64,000 nt of DNA. Origin: an uncultured Bacteroidales bacterium. GTDB lineage: Bacteria > Bacteroidota > Bacteroidia > Bacteroidales > Paludibacteraceae. A model generated the notes under the pieces. The model was not told the DNA's origin and searched no databases. It saw only the letters and a program-made list of their open reading frames with translations. Below, piece by piece: positions 1 to 8,678 of this stretch. A program made the position numbers and the translations under genes. How positions within the stretch are numbered: the stretch's first letter is position 1; each line of letters starts with the position of its first letter. The stretch spans positions 1 to 64,000 of the forward strand of contig ONHW01000007.1 in assembly GCA_900317745.1 (NCBI GenBank), written 5' to 3'.

Positions 1-318
1 ATGTGGGGGACCTTCCTCTCAGAACCCCTACTGATCGTCGGCTTGGTGGGCCGTTACCTCACCAACTACCTAATCAGAAGCGTGCTCATCCATAATCCTC
101 GCGTTTCACCATCATGGGATGCCCCTCAATGGCACATGGAGCTTTAATTCGGCTTTCGCCGGGCTATTCCCCGATTATGGACAGATTGCACACCTGTTAC
201 GCACCCGTGCGCCGGTCGCCATCAGTCAAAGCAAGCTTTGACCATGCTGCCCCTCGACTTGCATGTGTTAGGCCTGTCGCTAGCGTTCATCCTGAGCCAG
301 GATCAAACTCTTCGTTGT
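1..318 (-). rRNA. rrs: 16S ribosomal RNA, 5' portion (partial)
   Basis: The complement of the universal 5' 16S primer site (AGAGTTTGATCCTGGCTCAG) lies at about 292-311, followed by Bacteroidota-like 16S sequence running off the left edge. The mature 5' end is placed near 318 by analogy with the usual seven or so bases ahead of AGAGTTTG. Only about 320 of roughly 1530 bases are present. The rest of the rRNA operon should lie to the left, outside the window. Confidence 0.97.
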
Positions 319-381
319 AAAATTAAATTATAACAAAAAGCTCATCCTACACTCAAACGACTTATTTCGTAGTTGCACTTG

Positions 382-402
382 ATCAGCCAAACTTGGCTGA
401 TT
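382..402 (-). repeat. Hairpin shared with the fusA-rpsJ spacer
   Basis: Arms ATCAGCC (382-388) and GGCTGAT (395-401) enclose a six-base loop. Twenty of 21 bases match the hairpin at 60071-60091, in the same orientation relative to transcription. There is no U-tract after it, so a simple terminator is unlikely. Confidence 0.7.
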
Positions 403-474
403 CATTCCTTAATGGAATCGACAAGGGACTTGACTTCTGCGCCTATATATAATATATAAGGTGCAGACCCAATC

Positions 475-558
475 GGACACATCTTCTCGGCTTACGCCTC
501 GATTATGTGTACCATTGGACACATCTTCTCGGCTTACGCCTCGATTATGTGTACCATT
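475..558. repeat. 42-bp perfect tandem repeat, two copies, in rRNA leader
   Basis: Units 475-516 and 517-558 are identical over 42 bp. Each contains ACACAT and ATGTGT as inverted arms around a GGC-ttac-GCC core, so each can fold as one hairpin in the leader RNA. The identity suggests recent duplication or selection for two equal hairpins. Confidence 0.85.
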
Positions 559-651
559 CTCTTGTACTACATCTTGATTGAACAATCTCTCAAAGAACTC
601 TTTTCAGCCCGATTTTTGCGCTTCCGAAAAATTTTAGGGCGAAAACGGCTG

Positions 652-683
652 CAAAGGTAGGACATTTTTTTCATATAAGCAAA
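652..683 (-). promoter_or_regulatory. rRNA operon promoter (Bacteroidales type)
   Basis: On the minus strand TTTG (683-680), a 20-base spacer and TACCTTTG (659-652) match the Bacteroidales -33/-7 consensus. The start of transcription is expected near 645, giving the leader described above. It lies about 150 bp downstream of the thiL stop codon. Confidence 0.85.
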
Positions 684-829
684 TTTTTGCGTAAAAAAGG
701 GTCATTTTTTGTATTTTTTAGCATATTTCTGCAACACAAAGGTTGCAAACACGGGCAAGTCACCCCTAAAATTGCACCGTACGAGCAGCCGCGATCAGGT
801 GCAGCAAAATTTGCAGTCAACCGACACGC

Positions 830-1909
830 TTATGCGAAGGCGTTCCAGCCCTGTGCGGTGAGCGGCATAGAATTGCCGTTACGCGGAATAAGGCGGAGGT
901 TGACGGGCTGTTCGGACTTGCCGGGTTCGTACTCGGCAGCCGTGACATGGCCGATGATATAGACATCATCCAGAGGAACGAGTTTCTCGTAGTCGTGAAT
1001 ATCGCAGGTGAAGAGGAGTTCGTAGTCCTCGCCGCCATTGAGTGCGCAAGTAACGATGTTCAGATTCATCTCTTCCGCGAGGGCAACAGCCTGATAGTCG
1101 ATAGGCAGTTTGTCCTCGTAGATATCGCAGCCTACTTTGGACTGGGTGCAGATATGGAAGAGTTCGGAGGAGAGTCCGTCGGAGATATCCATCATAGCTG
1201 TAGGATGGATACCGGCTTTACGCAGCGCCGTGATTATATCGAGTCGTGCTTCAGGTTTGAGTTGTCGCTCGAGCAGGTATTCGCGTCCCTCGAAAGACTC
1301 ATGGATACGATCGTCATGCTCGTCCGCCTTGGCGAGGTTGTCGTGCTGCGTGGAACGGAAGACCTGCAGTTCGCGCTCAAGGAGTTGCAATCCGAGATAC
1401 GCCGAACCGAGATTGCCTGTGACGCAAATGAGGTCGCCGACCTTGGCGCCGTTGCGATAGACGATATCTTTCTCGTCCGCGACTCCGAGACAGGTGACAG
1501 CGATGGTCAATCCGTTCATTGAGGCGCAGGTGTCGCCGCCGACGAGATCTACTTTGTAATGTTCGCACGCGGCGCGCACGCCCGCGTAGAACTCCTCGAG
1601 ATTTTCGACAGTAAACCGCGAAGACACGCCCAGCCCGACAGTGATCTGCGTGGGTGTAGCGTTCATGGCGCAAACGTCCGACACGTTGACCGCCACAGCT
1701 TTGTAGCCGAGGTGGCGCAAGGGCACATACTCAAGGTTGAAATGTATGCCTTCGAGCAAGAGGTCGGTAGTGACCAGAGTGCGTTTGTCGTTGTGGTTAA
1801 GCACGGCACAATCGTCGCCGACTGCATAGATGGTGGACGGCTGGCGATTCTTGAAGCCTGCTGTGAGATGACGGATAAGACCGAACTCACCTAATTGGGA
1901 TACCAACAT
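830..1909 (-). CDS. thiL: Thiamine-monophosphate kinase ThiL
   Basis: This 359-residue protein phosphorylates thiamine monophosphate with ATP to give thiamine diphosphate, the last step of TPP synthesis, in the cytosol. Family signatures are the N-terminal GEFGLI start, the GDDCA motif (residues 32-36) that binds metal and nucleotide, VNVSDVCAM, VGGDT, and the late MDISDGLSSEL and LNGGEDYELL motifs of the AIRS/PurM-like fold. Length is near the family norm of about 320-360. The ATG at 1909 lies close downstream of a clear promoter at 1983-2014, so the gene is probably monocistronic. No TPP riboswitch fits in the short leader. Confidence 0.95.
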   Translation of the reverse strand: MLVSQLGEFGLIRHLTAGFKNRQPSTIYAVGDDCAVLNHNDKRTLVTTDLLLEGIHFNLEYVPLRHLGYKAVAVNVSDVCAMNATPTQITVGLGVSSRFTVENLEEFYAGVRAACEHYKVDLVGGDTCASMNGLTIAVTCLGVADEKDIVYRNGAKVGDLICVTGNLGSAYLGLQLLERELQVFRSTQHDNLAKADEHDDRIHESFEGREYLLERQLKPEARLDIITALRKAGIHPTAMMDISDGLSSELFHICTQSKVGCDIYEDKLPIDYQAVALAEEMNLNIVTCALNGGEDYELLFTCDIHDYEKLVPLDDVYIIGHVTAAEYEPGKSEQPVNLRLIPRNGNSMPLTAQGWNAFA

Positions 1910-1982
1910 TATATTTACGATTTAGATATTTACGATTTACGATTTCGTAATTTACGATTTAGTTATTCACGATTTTGGGGTG

Positions 1983-2014
1983 CAAAGTTACGATATTTTT
2001 TTTATATTTGCAAA
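1983..2014 (-). promoter_or_regulatory. thiL promoter
   Basis: On the minus strand TTTG (2014-2011), 20 bases, TAACTTTG (1990-1983). It is divergent from, and about 15 bp away from, the plus-strand promoter of the next gene. The transcribed leader of thiL is built of degenerate ATTTACGAT units. Confidence 0.85.
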
Positions 2015-2028
2015 AAAAAGTCATAAAA

Positions 2029-2060
2029 TTTGCATTTGTGCATTTTTTTTCGTAACTTTG
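2029..2060 (+). promoter_or_regulatory. Promoter of the nucleosidase-like gene
   Basis: TTTG (2029-2032), 20 bases, TAACTTTG (2053-2060). The start codon at 2082 follows 21 bases after the box, so the leader is only about 15 nt long. Confidence 0.85.
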
Positions 2061-2081
2061 TAGCGCAAAAACAATATTATT

Positions 2082-2579
2082 ATGCGAACCATTTTGATTG
2101 CAGAAGACAGCGAGCGTAAGCTTGTGGAAGAATACCTGCCGGGTGAGACGAATATTCTTGTCACAGGCGTAGGTGCACTGAACATCATCCGCAGTCTGCG
2201 CGACCTACCGCGTGATACAGAACTGATCAACATCGGCTATGCCGGTAGTGCGAACTATGCGATAGGCACGGTAGTGGAAGTGACAGAGAGCCGCTTGCAC
2301 CACCCTAACGTGACCTACCCCGAGCCGAGGCTGACACTTCAGCCTGTGGAAGACCTGTTCTTCCGCGCGTTGAACCCGACCCGCGCTGTATGCTACTCGA
2401 ACACGGATTTTGTGCTGGCGTCGCCGTACCAAGATTGCGTGTTTGATATGGAGTTGGCGTATATATGCGCACAAGGTTTCACACACGTGAGCGCGATAAA
2501 AGTCGTGTCGGACAACCTGTCGCTGCACGCATACAGGGAGGTAGCCAACGGCGTTGAAGCTGCAGATCAACCCCGATAA
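2082..2579 (+). CDS. Nucleosidase/phosphorylase superfamily protein (MTA/SAH nucleosidase-like)
   Basis: A 165-residue protein resembling the PNP/UDP phosphorylase superfamily. It has the early VTGVGALN glycine-rich turn (residues 28-35), LINIGYAGS (49-57), a VFDMELAY segment matching the substrate-binding Met-Glu of these enzymes, and KVVSDNLS matching the catalytic (R/K)-x-x-SD motif. It would cleave the glycosidic bond of a purine nucleoside or of MTA/SAH; the substrate is not readable here. At 165 residues it is shorter than the usual 230, lacking N-terminal strands, so it may be a compact variant. It may be co-transcribed with the next gene, 86 bp downstream. Confidence 0.7.
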   Translation: MRTILIAEDSERKLVEEYLPGETNILVTGVGALNIIRSLRDLPRDTELINIGYAGSANYAIGTVVEVTESRLHHPNVTYPEPRLTLQPVEDLFFRALNPTRAVCYSNTDFVLASPYQDCVFDMELAYICAQGFTHVSAIKVVSDNLSLHAYREVANGVEAADQPR

Positions 2580-2665
2580 CGGCTCGATAACGGATCGAAA
2601 ACGGACCGATTATGGTGCACGATTCTGCACAAAAACAACTGAAACAAAAATAAAACACAATAATT

Positions 2666-4420
2666 ATGGCTTACAAATGGACATTCACCACTATTGGTGG
2701 TAACACCCGCGTGCATATAGCCAAGGGTGAAGATTTTCGTCATTTAGGCGAGTTGGACGAGAAGATGTGGACCGTGCTGAGTTGTCCGACGACAGGTTTG
2801 GAGATCAGCGACGAGACACTGCGTCTGTTAGACACCGATCATGACGGCAAGATCCGTATTGACGAGATCGTCAATGCGTCGAAGTACCTGTGCGCCGTGC
2901 TGCGCAATCCGGATGTATTGCTGGAGGAGAAAGACGAGTTGAAGATTGCTGACCTGAACGAGGAGAACGCCGATGCCAAGCAGATGGCCGAAATTGCGCG
3001 CCGCATAGCCGGCAAGGAGGAGACGATCAGTCTGGCAGCCGTAGAGGCAGCCATCGGTGCTATTGCCGTTGAGCAGAAGCCGCTGCCCGAAGCCCCACTG
3101 GCAGCCGACATCATTGCCGCCGTACATGAGAACGAGGCTGCATACAACGCCTGGTTCCGCTCGGCAGAGCTGGAGAAGATGGGTCTGGCAGTAGCCGATC
3201 CTGAGGCTCAGCCGAAGATTGCCGACAAGGATTGGAAGAAACTGACCGCGCAGGTTGCTGCTTACGAGGCAGAAGTTGCCGCTATCACGGCAGCTAACCA
3301 GGCTGCAGTGGACGCAGCCACAGGCGAGTACCAGCCGCTGCGCAAACTGCTGTACATGAAGCGCGACTTCTACACGCTGCTGAAGAACTATATCTCGTTC
3401 CAGGACTTCTACAACCGCGAGATCAAGGCAATCTTCCAGTGCGGTCGTCTGGTGATTGACCAGCGTGCCTGCGAACTCTGCGTGAAAGTGGCAGACGCCG
3501 GTAAGATGGCCGCCGAGGCAGGCAAGTCGGGTATGTACCTGCTGTTCTGCGACTGCGAGAACAAGAACAAAGGCAAGAAACTGTCGATTGTAGCCGCTAT
3601 GACTCAAGGCGACATTCATAACCTGGAGGTAGGCAAGAACTGTATCTTCTACGACCGTGACGGTCTGGATTACGATGCAGTAGTTACGAAGATCATCGAC
3701 AACCCGATCAGTATCCGTCAGGCCTTCTGGACTCCGTACCGCAAGTTTGCGAACTGGGTATCTGACCTGGTAAACAAGTCGGTTGCCGAGAAAGAGAGCA
3801 AGGGTCTGGAAGATATGAAGGCCAATGCTACGACCGCAACGGAGAAAGCAAAAGAGAACGCCGAGAAAGGCAAGGCCGCCGAGCCCGCAAAACCCGCATT
3901 CGACATTGCGAAGTTCGCCGGTATCTTTGCTGCCATCGGTATGGCTTTAGGCATGATCGGTACGGCGTTGGCAGCTGTAGCCAGCGGTCTGGCAGACCTT
4001 AAGTGGTGGCAGTTGCTGATCGTGTTCGCATGTATCCTGTTGGTGATCAGCGGTCCATCGATGCTGTTGGCATACTTCAAGCTGCGTCGCCGCAATCTGG
4101 CACCGGTGCTGAATGCCAACGGTTGGGCAGTGAACGCAGAGGCTATCATCAACGTACCGTTCGGCGTAACGCTGACCTCGCAAGCCAAGTTCCCGCTGGT
4201 GAAGGTAAAAGACCCGTTCAAGAAAGGTATGTCGGTATGGGCCAAGTGCCTGCTTACGTTGTGCGTTATTCTGCTGATTGCCTGCGGCGTAGGCTGCTAC
4301 ATGTACTTCACGCAGAAAGGATTCTTTGCACCCAAGGCTGAGTGCGAGCAAGTAGCAGCACCTGCTGCCGAGCCTGCAGCATGCGCAGCAGCCGAAACAG
4401 AGGCAGCTCCTGCGGAATAA
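2666..4420 (+). CDS. EF-hand membrane protein of unknown function
   Basis: A 584-residue protein I cannot assign to a characterised family. It has a textbook EF-hand loop at 56-67 (D56, D58, D60, G61, I63, E67), so calcium binding is likely. An Ala/Glu-rich, probably helical region runs to about 250, followed by a globular part with several cysteines (259, 269, 272, 295, 297) to about 370. A Lys/Ala/Glu linker then precedes three hydrophobic segments (about 417-440, 447-471, 527-548) and a short Ala/Cys-rich tail. No signal peptide is seen, so the long N-terminal part probably faces the cytoplasm. The stop codon is one base from the ATG of the M23 peptidase gene, implying translational coupling and a role at the cell envelope. 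Confidence 0.8.
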   Translation: MAYKWTFTTIGGNTRVHIAKGEDFRHLGELDEKMWTVLSCPTTGLEISDETLRLLDTDHDGKIRIDEIVNASKYLCAVLRNPDVLLEEKDELKIADLNEENADAKQMAEIARRIAGKEETISLAAVEAAIGAIAVEQKPLPEAPLAADIIAAVHENEAAYNAWFRSAELEKMGLAVADPEAQPKIADKDWKKLTAQVAAYEAEVAAITAANQAAVDAATGEYQPLRKLLYMKRDFYTLLKNYISFQDFYNREIKAIFQCGRLVIDQRACELCVKVADAGKMAAEAGKSGMYLLFCDCENKNKGKKLSIVAAMTQGDIHNLEVGKNCIFYDRDGLDYDAVVTKIIDNPISIRQAFWTPYRKFANWVSDLVNKSVAEKESKGLEDMKANATTATEKAKENAEKGKAAEPAKPAFDIAKFAGIFAAIGMALGMIGTALAAVASGLADLKWWQLLIVFACILLVISGPSMLLAYFKLRRRNLAPVLNANGWAVNAEAIINVPFGVTLTSQAKFPLVKVKDPFKKGMSVWAKCLLTLCVILLIACGVGCYMYFTQKGFFAPKAECEQVAAPAAEPAACAAAETEAAPAE

Positions 4421-4421
4421 T

Positions 4422-5450
4422 ATGAGTCTGAAGAAAATAATTGTCTTGCTATGGGCGGCAACGCTGCCCATAGTTTGTGTATGGTCGCGCAAGCCCAAGA
4501 AGGTTGAGCCCGAACCTCCGGTGATAGAAGAGACCGACAGCATTGACCTGGAGGAGAACGACGACTTTGAGGAGTTGACCGAAGGCATGCCGGCAGGCGT
4601 GCTGTCGCGTCTGGTGGGCGACACGCTGTTTGTGAACTGCAGCCAAGAGGAGTTGCCCCGACACCTGATTGTGATGAGTGCCGATGGCGAGTGTCTGTAC
4701 CGCCTAACGCCGACAATGCTGTGGGGCGACACGTCGAGTGTGCATCCGGCAGACAGTATCTATCTGCTATGGATGAATACACGCGTCAACCCGTACCAGA
4801 CACCAGTTGACAGCCTGAAGGACAGCATACCCGTGTCGCTGAAAGGATTCGTCTATCCGCTGAAGAACCTGACGCATGTGACGTCTAACTTCGGTTTCCG
4901 CCGCTACCGTTTCCACTACGGGACGGACGTGAAAGTGCAAGTGGGCGACTCGCTTCGTGCGTCGTGGGACGGTCAGGTGCGCATCGTAGGTTGGGATCCG
5001 AGAGGCTACGGCTACTACGTGCTTATCCGTCACGACAACGGTTTGGAGACGATCTACGGTCACCTGTCGCGTCCGCTGGTGGAAGAGAACGAGCGCATCT
5101 ATGCCGGTGAGGTTCTTGGCTTGGGTGGCAACACCGGCCGTTCGACCGGCAGCCACCTGCACTACGAGATACGTTATCTGGGCAACGCCATTGACCCGGC
5201 AACGCTCGTGGACTTTGACCGAGGCGCGTTGCGCGTGCCGGAGGATTACCTGATCACGAAGAAAGGGACCTTTAAGCACAACGAGGAAGTCAAGCAGCTG
5301 AAGATGGCACAGTACCACAAGGTGCGTCAAGGCGATACGCTGTCAGGCATAGCCCGCAAGTACCACACATCGGTGCGCACGTTGTGCCGGCTGAACCATA
5401 TAAAAGAGACATCTATTCTGCGATTGGGGCAGAAGATAAGAGTGAGATAA
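4422..5450 (+). CDS. M23 family metallopeptidase with C-terminal LysM
   Basis: A 342-residue exported peptidoglycan hydrolase. An N-terminal hydrophobic segment (4-20) with Cys19 looks like a signal peptide, perhaps a lipoprotein one though the box is poor. The LytM/M23 zinc-endopeptidase domain covers about 142-262 with H165 and D169 (HYGTD), H214 (YGHLS) and H245/H247 (SHLHYE). A LysM domain for glycan binding covers 298-341. Both active-site motifs are complete, so it should be catalytically competent, not a degenerate EnvC/NlpD-type activator. It is coupled to the EF-hand membrane protein one base upstream, and a strong terminator follows at 5453-5480. Confidence 0.93.
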   Translation: MSLKKIIVLLWAATLPIVCVWSRKPKKVEPEPPVIEETDSIDLEENDDFEELTEGMPAGVLSRLVGDTLFVNCSQEELPRHLIVMSADGECLYRLTPTMLWGDTSSVHPADSIYLLWMNTRVNPYQTPVDSLKDSIPVSLKGFVYPLKNLTHVTSNFGFRRYRFHYGTDVKVQVGDSLRASWDGQVRIVGWDPRGYGYYVLIRHDNGLETIYGHLSRPLVEENERIYAGEVLGLGGNTGRSTGSHLHYEIRYLGNAIDPATLVDFDRGALRVPEDYLITKKGTFKHNEEVKQLKMAQYHKVRQGDTLSGIARKYHTSVRTLCRLNHIKETSILRLGQKIRVR

Positions 5451-5452
5451 GC

Positions 5453-5480
5453 AAAAGAGCCACAAGGTTGTGGCTCTTTT
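5453..5480. terminator. Bidirectional terminator hairpin
   Basis: A perfect 13-bp inverted repeat, AAAAGAGCCACAA / TTGTGGCTCTTTT, lies between the M23 gene (plus) and the uridine kinase-like gene (minus). A T-rich stretch follows on the plus strand and A-tracts serve the minus strand, so it can end both transcripts. Confidence 0.88.
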
Positions 5481-5546
5481 GTTTTGTTTGAAATTGTTTG
5501 AGGCGGTGCCTGTTTGAGGTAGTTTGAGGCTGCGCCTGTTTGCGGG
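5481..5546. repeat. Short degenerate GTTTGAGG repeats with two mini-hairpins
   Basis: Units of GTTTGAGG recur and flank two tiny inverted repeats (AGGC-ggt-GCCT and AGGC-tgc-GCCT). They form the 3' flank of the uridine kinase-like gene. No function is visible. Confidence 0.5.
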
Positions 5547-7223
5547 TTAGTAGCGGAACGATGATCCACCGACGAACTCTCGCAGGAACGATGTAGGCGG
5601 AATCTCCTTCTCAGGAATAGACTCGAAGTACGAGAGGAACTTATGCAAGCGATGTGCTTCCGCATACTCGTCGCAGTACTTGGGCACATCAGCGAGTATC
5701 GGTTCGGCATGTCGCTTAAGTACCGCCAACTCGAACAGCAGCGAAGAGTTGAACATTGCATCCGCCTCCTCTTGGAACGGATAGATCCATTTTTCCTCAC
5801 CCCGTCGCACAGAGGGGCAACGGGCAATCGTCTCACGTGCCGAATAACCGCGGTAGCGGAAGTCACGCACGATGCGTCGGATGAGGCGCACGTCGGTTGT
5901 AGGAATCCAGTTATGGTTGTCGAGGTTAACGGTGGTAAGCGATGATACGTAGATCTTGAACATCTTATCGCGAGGGGTGTTCGGCAGCAATTGCGGATTG
6001 AGCGCATGCAGTCCCTCCAGAATAACTACGGTGTCATCCTTCAGTTGGAGTTTATCGCCCTTGAACTCGCGTTTGCCGGTCTCGAAGTTGAAGGATGGCA
6101 GTTCAATCTCCTTGCCCTCCAACAGGTCAGCCACCTGCTGACGGAAGTACGGGAGGTCTAACGCCTCGATGTGCTCGAAATCCCAATCGCCGTTCTCATC
6201 CTTAGGCGTATCTTCGCGGTTGACGAAATAGTTGTCCATCGACAGCACGACAGGACGAATGCCATTGACGAGCATCTGAATAGTCAGACGTTTGGAGAAC
6301 GTGGTCTTACCTGAAGACGAAGGACCGGAAATGAGAACGAACTTAGGCATGCCGCCGGGCTTGTTGACAATCATATCGGCAATCTGACCAATCTTCTTCT
6401 CGTGGAGCGCCTCGGAGAGTTTGATCATCTCAAACGACTTGTTGCCCTTGCAGGCTTTGTTGAACTCGCCTACGTTGCTGATCTTGAGCAGTTTGTTCCA
6501 GGCAGTATATTCGTTGAAGATCTCGAACATCTTATCCTGATTGCAGGTCTCCTCAAGTTTGGTCGGGTCCTTGCGGTTAGGGATACGCAGGAGTATGCCC
6601 TCGTGGTAGGACTCGATCTTATAGACGTTCAGGTAGCCTGTAGAAGGCATAAGTGCCGATGTGTAGTAGTCGATAAAGTCGTCGATACGGAAATAGCGAC
6701 AGTAAGGATTGCCGAGCGTCTCGAAGAGTGTTGTCTCTGCGTCATGACACTCCTTGAACAGGCGGATCACCTCTTTGGTCTGCTTCTCCTCGGTGATGAT
6801 CGGTTTGTCGGCAGCGATGAACTCGCGCATCTTCGCATCGATAGCGGTGATCACCTCTTCGGTGATGGGCATATACGAGCCGTCGAAGTTCCGCAGCGTG
6901 CAATAGTAACCACGGGATATTGGGTGCTCCACGCGCAGGTCGGTACGCGGATAGAGCGAACGTACCGCATAAGCCATCACCATCTCCAGCGTACGCACGT
7001 AGCAGCGCATACCTTCCGGACACGACGCATCGACAAACTCGATGTCCTTGGGCTTATAGACGAGGAACGTCAGGTCCTGAATCTTGTAATTGACTCGTGC
7101 GGCTACCACGGGATAAGGCAGATGCAAACCAATCTGGTGATAGACGTCCAGAAGCGCAGTACCACGTTGAATGTCGTAGTATTGCTTGTCGTTTTTGCAG
7201 TAAATGGTGACAGTATTTTCCAT
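5547..7223 (-). CDS. Uridine kinase-like nucleoside kinase with N-terminal TGS-like region
   Basis: A 558-residue protein when started at the ATG at 7223 (MENTVTIYCK). An upstream in-frame extension exists but is low in quality. The first ~70 residues resemble the TGS/ThrRS N-terminal fold (IYCKNDKQYYDIQRGTALLD). The C-terminal half is a P-loop kinase of the uridine kinase/phosphoribulokinase type, with Walker A GPSSSGKTT at 300-308, LSMDNYF soon after, and VVILEGLHALN. It should phosphorylate a nucleoside in pyrimidine salvage; the substrate is inferred. This double architecture is common in Bacteroidales. It is followed by a terminator shared with the convergent M23 gene. Confidence 0.85.
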   Translation of the reverse strand: MENTVTIYCKNDKQYYDIQRGTALLDVYHQIGLHLPYPVVAARVNYKIQDLTFLVYKPKDIEFVDASCPEGMRCYVRTLEMVMAYAVRSLYPRTDLRVEHPISRGYYCTLRNFDGSYMPITEEVITAIDAKMREFIAADKPIITEEKQTKEVIRLFKECHDAETTLFETLGNPYCRYFRIDDFIDYYTSALMPSTGYLNVYKIESYHEGILLRIPNRKDPTKLEETCNQDKMFEIFNEYTAWNKLLKISNVGEFNKACKGNKSFEMIKLSEALHEKKIGQIADMIVNKPGGMPKFVLISGPSSSGKTTFSKRLTIQMLVNGIRPVVLSMDNYFVNREDTPKDENGDWDFEHIEALDLPYFRQQVADLLEGKEIELPSFNFETGKREFKGDKLQLKDDTVVILEGLHALNPQLLPNTPRDKMFKIYVSSLTTVNLDNHNWIPTTDVRLIRRIVRDFRYRGYSARETIARCPSVRRGEEKWIYPFQEEADAMFNSSLLFELAVLKRHAEPILADVPKYCDEYAEAHRLHKFLSYFESIPEKEIPPTSFLREFVGGSSFRY

Positions 7224-7385
7224 ACACTTGAAATTTTTGTTTTCTTTTGGCATCTTTGCGTTTTTTATTCGGTCATTATGCACCATATAACTTCCTCACG
7301 AGAAAACACAAATCTGCTCAAAACAAATCCAAAAATTGGATTATATTCATATTTCGATAAGACCAACCTTGGTCAAATGTAATCG

Positions 7386-8327
7386 CTACACCTTAAATTC
7401 TTTGGGTACGGGTGTCTCGAAGTGCACTACCTGCTCGGTGGCTGGATGAATGAACTCGAGAATGCGTGCGTGCAAGCACAGGCGGTCAACGGGCGCAAAA
7501 CTATTGCCGTGACCGTACTTGCGGTCGCTGACTACAGGATGGCCGATTGAGGCGAGGTGCACGCGGATCTGATTGGTGCGTCCCGTCTCGAGGTTCAGTG
7601 CCACGAGCGAGAGGCAGATCTTGCCGTCAACCATAGCCGCAGCAGGGATGTTGGCACTGCCCTTGGAAGGTTCGATAGTACGTGTGCCGAGCACCTCGTA
7701 GTGCGTCACGGCTTTTTGTCCGCCATCATCCACGGGTGAGGAATAAACCATGGCATTGCGTTTATCCTCTGTCAGCCAGGTGGTTATGGTGCCTTGAGGT
7801 TCGGCAAAGATACCTTCGGCAAGGGCTATATAGGTTCGTTTGGTAACGAGTTGGCGCCAATAGGTGCGCATATACTCTTGCAGTTGTGGTGTCTTGGCGA
7901 AGACGAGCAGGCCGCTGGTCTCGCGGTCCAGGCGATGGACCACATATACATTGTTACGCGGGTGCTGCCTGCGCACGTAGGCTTTGAGTATGGACAGGGC
8001 TGTTGTCTCCGCGCTATCCGGGTTGGTAGGCACGGTGAGCAGACCTTGCTTCTTGTTGACTACCAGAAGGTAGTCGTCCTCATATACGAGTGAGAGTTTG
8101 GGGTGGTGCAACGTGGTTGTGCCGGCTTGCGAGAGGATCGTCACTTCGTCGCCGGCATTGAGGGCTTGGTCGCCCCGTGTGGTGATTGCACCGTTCACCT
8201 GCACGCGCCTGGCACGCAGCAGTTGCTTGATGCTCGTGACGGACATACCGCCGAGCTTAGCCTGCATGAGTTCGAGCAGCGTGGTGGCTGCTGTGGCGCG
8301 TAATATGGTGTTGTTCTTGCGTTTCAT
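7386..8327 (-). CDS. RluA-family 23S/tRNA pseudouridine synthase
   Basis: A 313-residue RNA-modifying enzyme. Residues about 15-75 form an S4-like RNA-binding domain. The catalytic domain carries the HRLDRETSGLLVFAK motif with the nucleophilic Asp of RluA-type synthases, then TGRTNQIRVHLASIGHPVVSDRKYG. It converts uridine to pseudouridine in rRNA or tRNA; which site (RluD or RluC type) cannot be told. It lies downstream of the L31 gene but is separated from it by a strong terminator at 8374-8398, so it needs its own promoter, which I did not find. Confidence 0.92.
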   Translation of the reverse strand: MKRKNNTILRATAATTLLELMQAKLGGMSVTSIKQLLRARRVQVNGAITTRGDQALNAGDEVTILSQAGTTTLHHPKLSLVYEDDYLLVVNKKQGLLTVPTNPDSAETTALSILKAYVRRQHPRNNVYVVHRLDRETSGLLVFAKTPQLQEYMRTYWRQLVTKRTYIALAEGIFAEPQGTITTWLTEDKRNAMVYSSPVDDGGQKAVTHYEVLGTRTIEPSKGSANIPAAAMVDGKICLSLVALNLETGRTNQIRVHLASIGHPVVSDRKYGHGNSFAPVDRLCLHARILEFIHPATEQVVHFETPVPKEFKV

Positions 8328-8363
8328 AGGGTGCTATAGATCCGCCGAATGTAGCGGATATAT

Positions 8364-8398
8364 AAAAACGAGTCGAGGCGAGCGTGGTGCTCGCCTCG
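8364..8398 (-). terminator. Terminator of the rpsF-rpsR-rplI-rpmE operon
   Basis: Stem CGAGGCGAGC (8374-8383) and GCTCGCCTCG (8389-8398) with a five-base loop. On the minus strand a run of five T follows (8368-8364). This is a classic intrinsic terminator just after rpmE. Confidence 0.93.
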
Positions 8399-8409
8399 TA
8401 CTTGCATAG

Positions 8410-8664
8410 TTAGTTACGCTTGCGATTGCCGTAGCGTGACATGAACTTATCAACGCGACCAGCCGTATCAACAAGTTTAGACTTGCCGGTGTAGAACGGG
8501 TGCGAAGTGTTCGAGATCTCCAACTTGATAAGCGGATAGGTCTGACCGTCGATTTCGATGGTGTCCTTCGTGTTAGCGCATGAGCGGCTGAAGAACTGTG
8601 TACCATCCGACATATCTTTGAATACTACTACACGGTAGTTTTCGGGATGAATTCCTTGTTTCAT
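8410..8664 (-). CDS. rpmE: 50S ribosomal protein L31 type B
   Basis: An 84-residue L31. It starts MKQGIHPENYR and contains SNTSHPFYTGKSKLVDTAGRVDKF, characteristic of L31. It lacks the CxxC zinc ligands of type A (only one Cys), so it is the zinc-independent B form usual in Bacteroidota. It is the last gene of the rpsF operon, 14 bp after rplI. Confidence 0.96.
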   Translation of the reverse strand: MKQGIHPENYRVVVFKDMSDGTQFFSRSCANTKDTIEIDGQTYPLIKLEISNTSHPFYTGKSKLVDTAGRVDKFMSRYGNRKRN

Positions 8665-8678
8665 AATTGCGAATGTTT

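Larger units (their letters stand above)
319..651 (-). other. 16S rRNA leader (transcribed spacer)
   Basis: About 330 bases separate the rRNA promoter at 652-683 from the 16S gene. The stretch has no credible reading frame. It holds a hairpin at 382-401 (arms ATCAGCC and GGCTGAT), a 42-bp tandem repeat at 475-558, and A/T-rich sequence. Its position makes it the transcribed leader, expected to carry RNase III processing and antitermination signals. I cannot identify those signals individually. Confidence 0.8.

Noticed and set aside
1910..1982. TPP riboswitch upstream of thiL
   Set aside because: The leader of about 65 nt is made of ATTTACGAT-like repeats and shows no conserved TPP aptamer motifs.
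2828..3619. 263-codon minus-strand frame opposite the EF-hand protein gene
   Set aside because: Antisense shadow; the plus-strand product has clear EF-hand and membrane features.
7359..7381. Promoter of the uridine kinase-like gene at TACATTTG
   Set aside because: There is no TTTG element 20 bases upstream; only the -7-like box is present next to a small palindrome.
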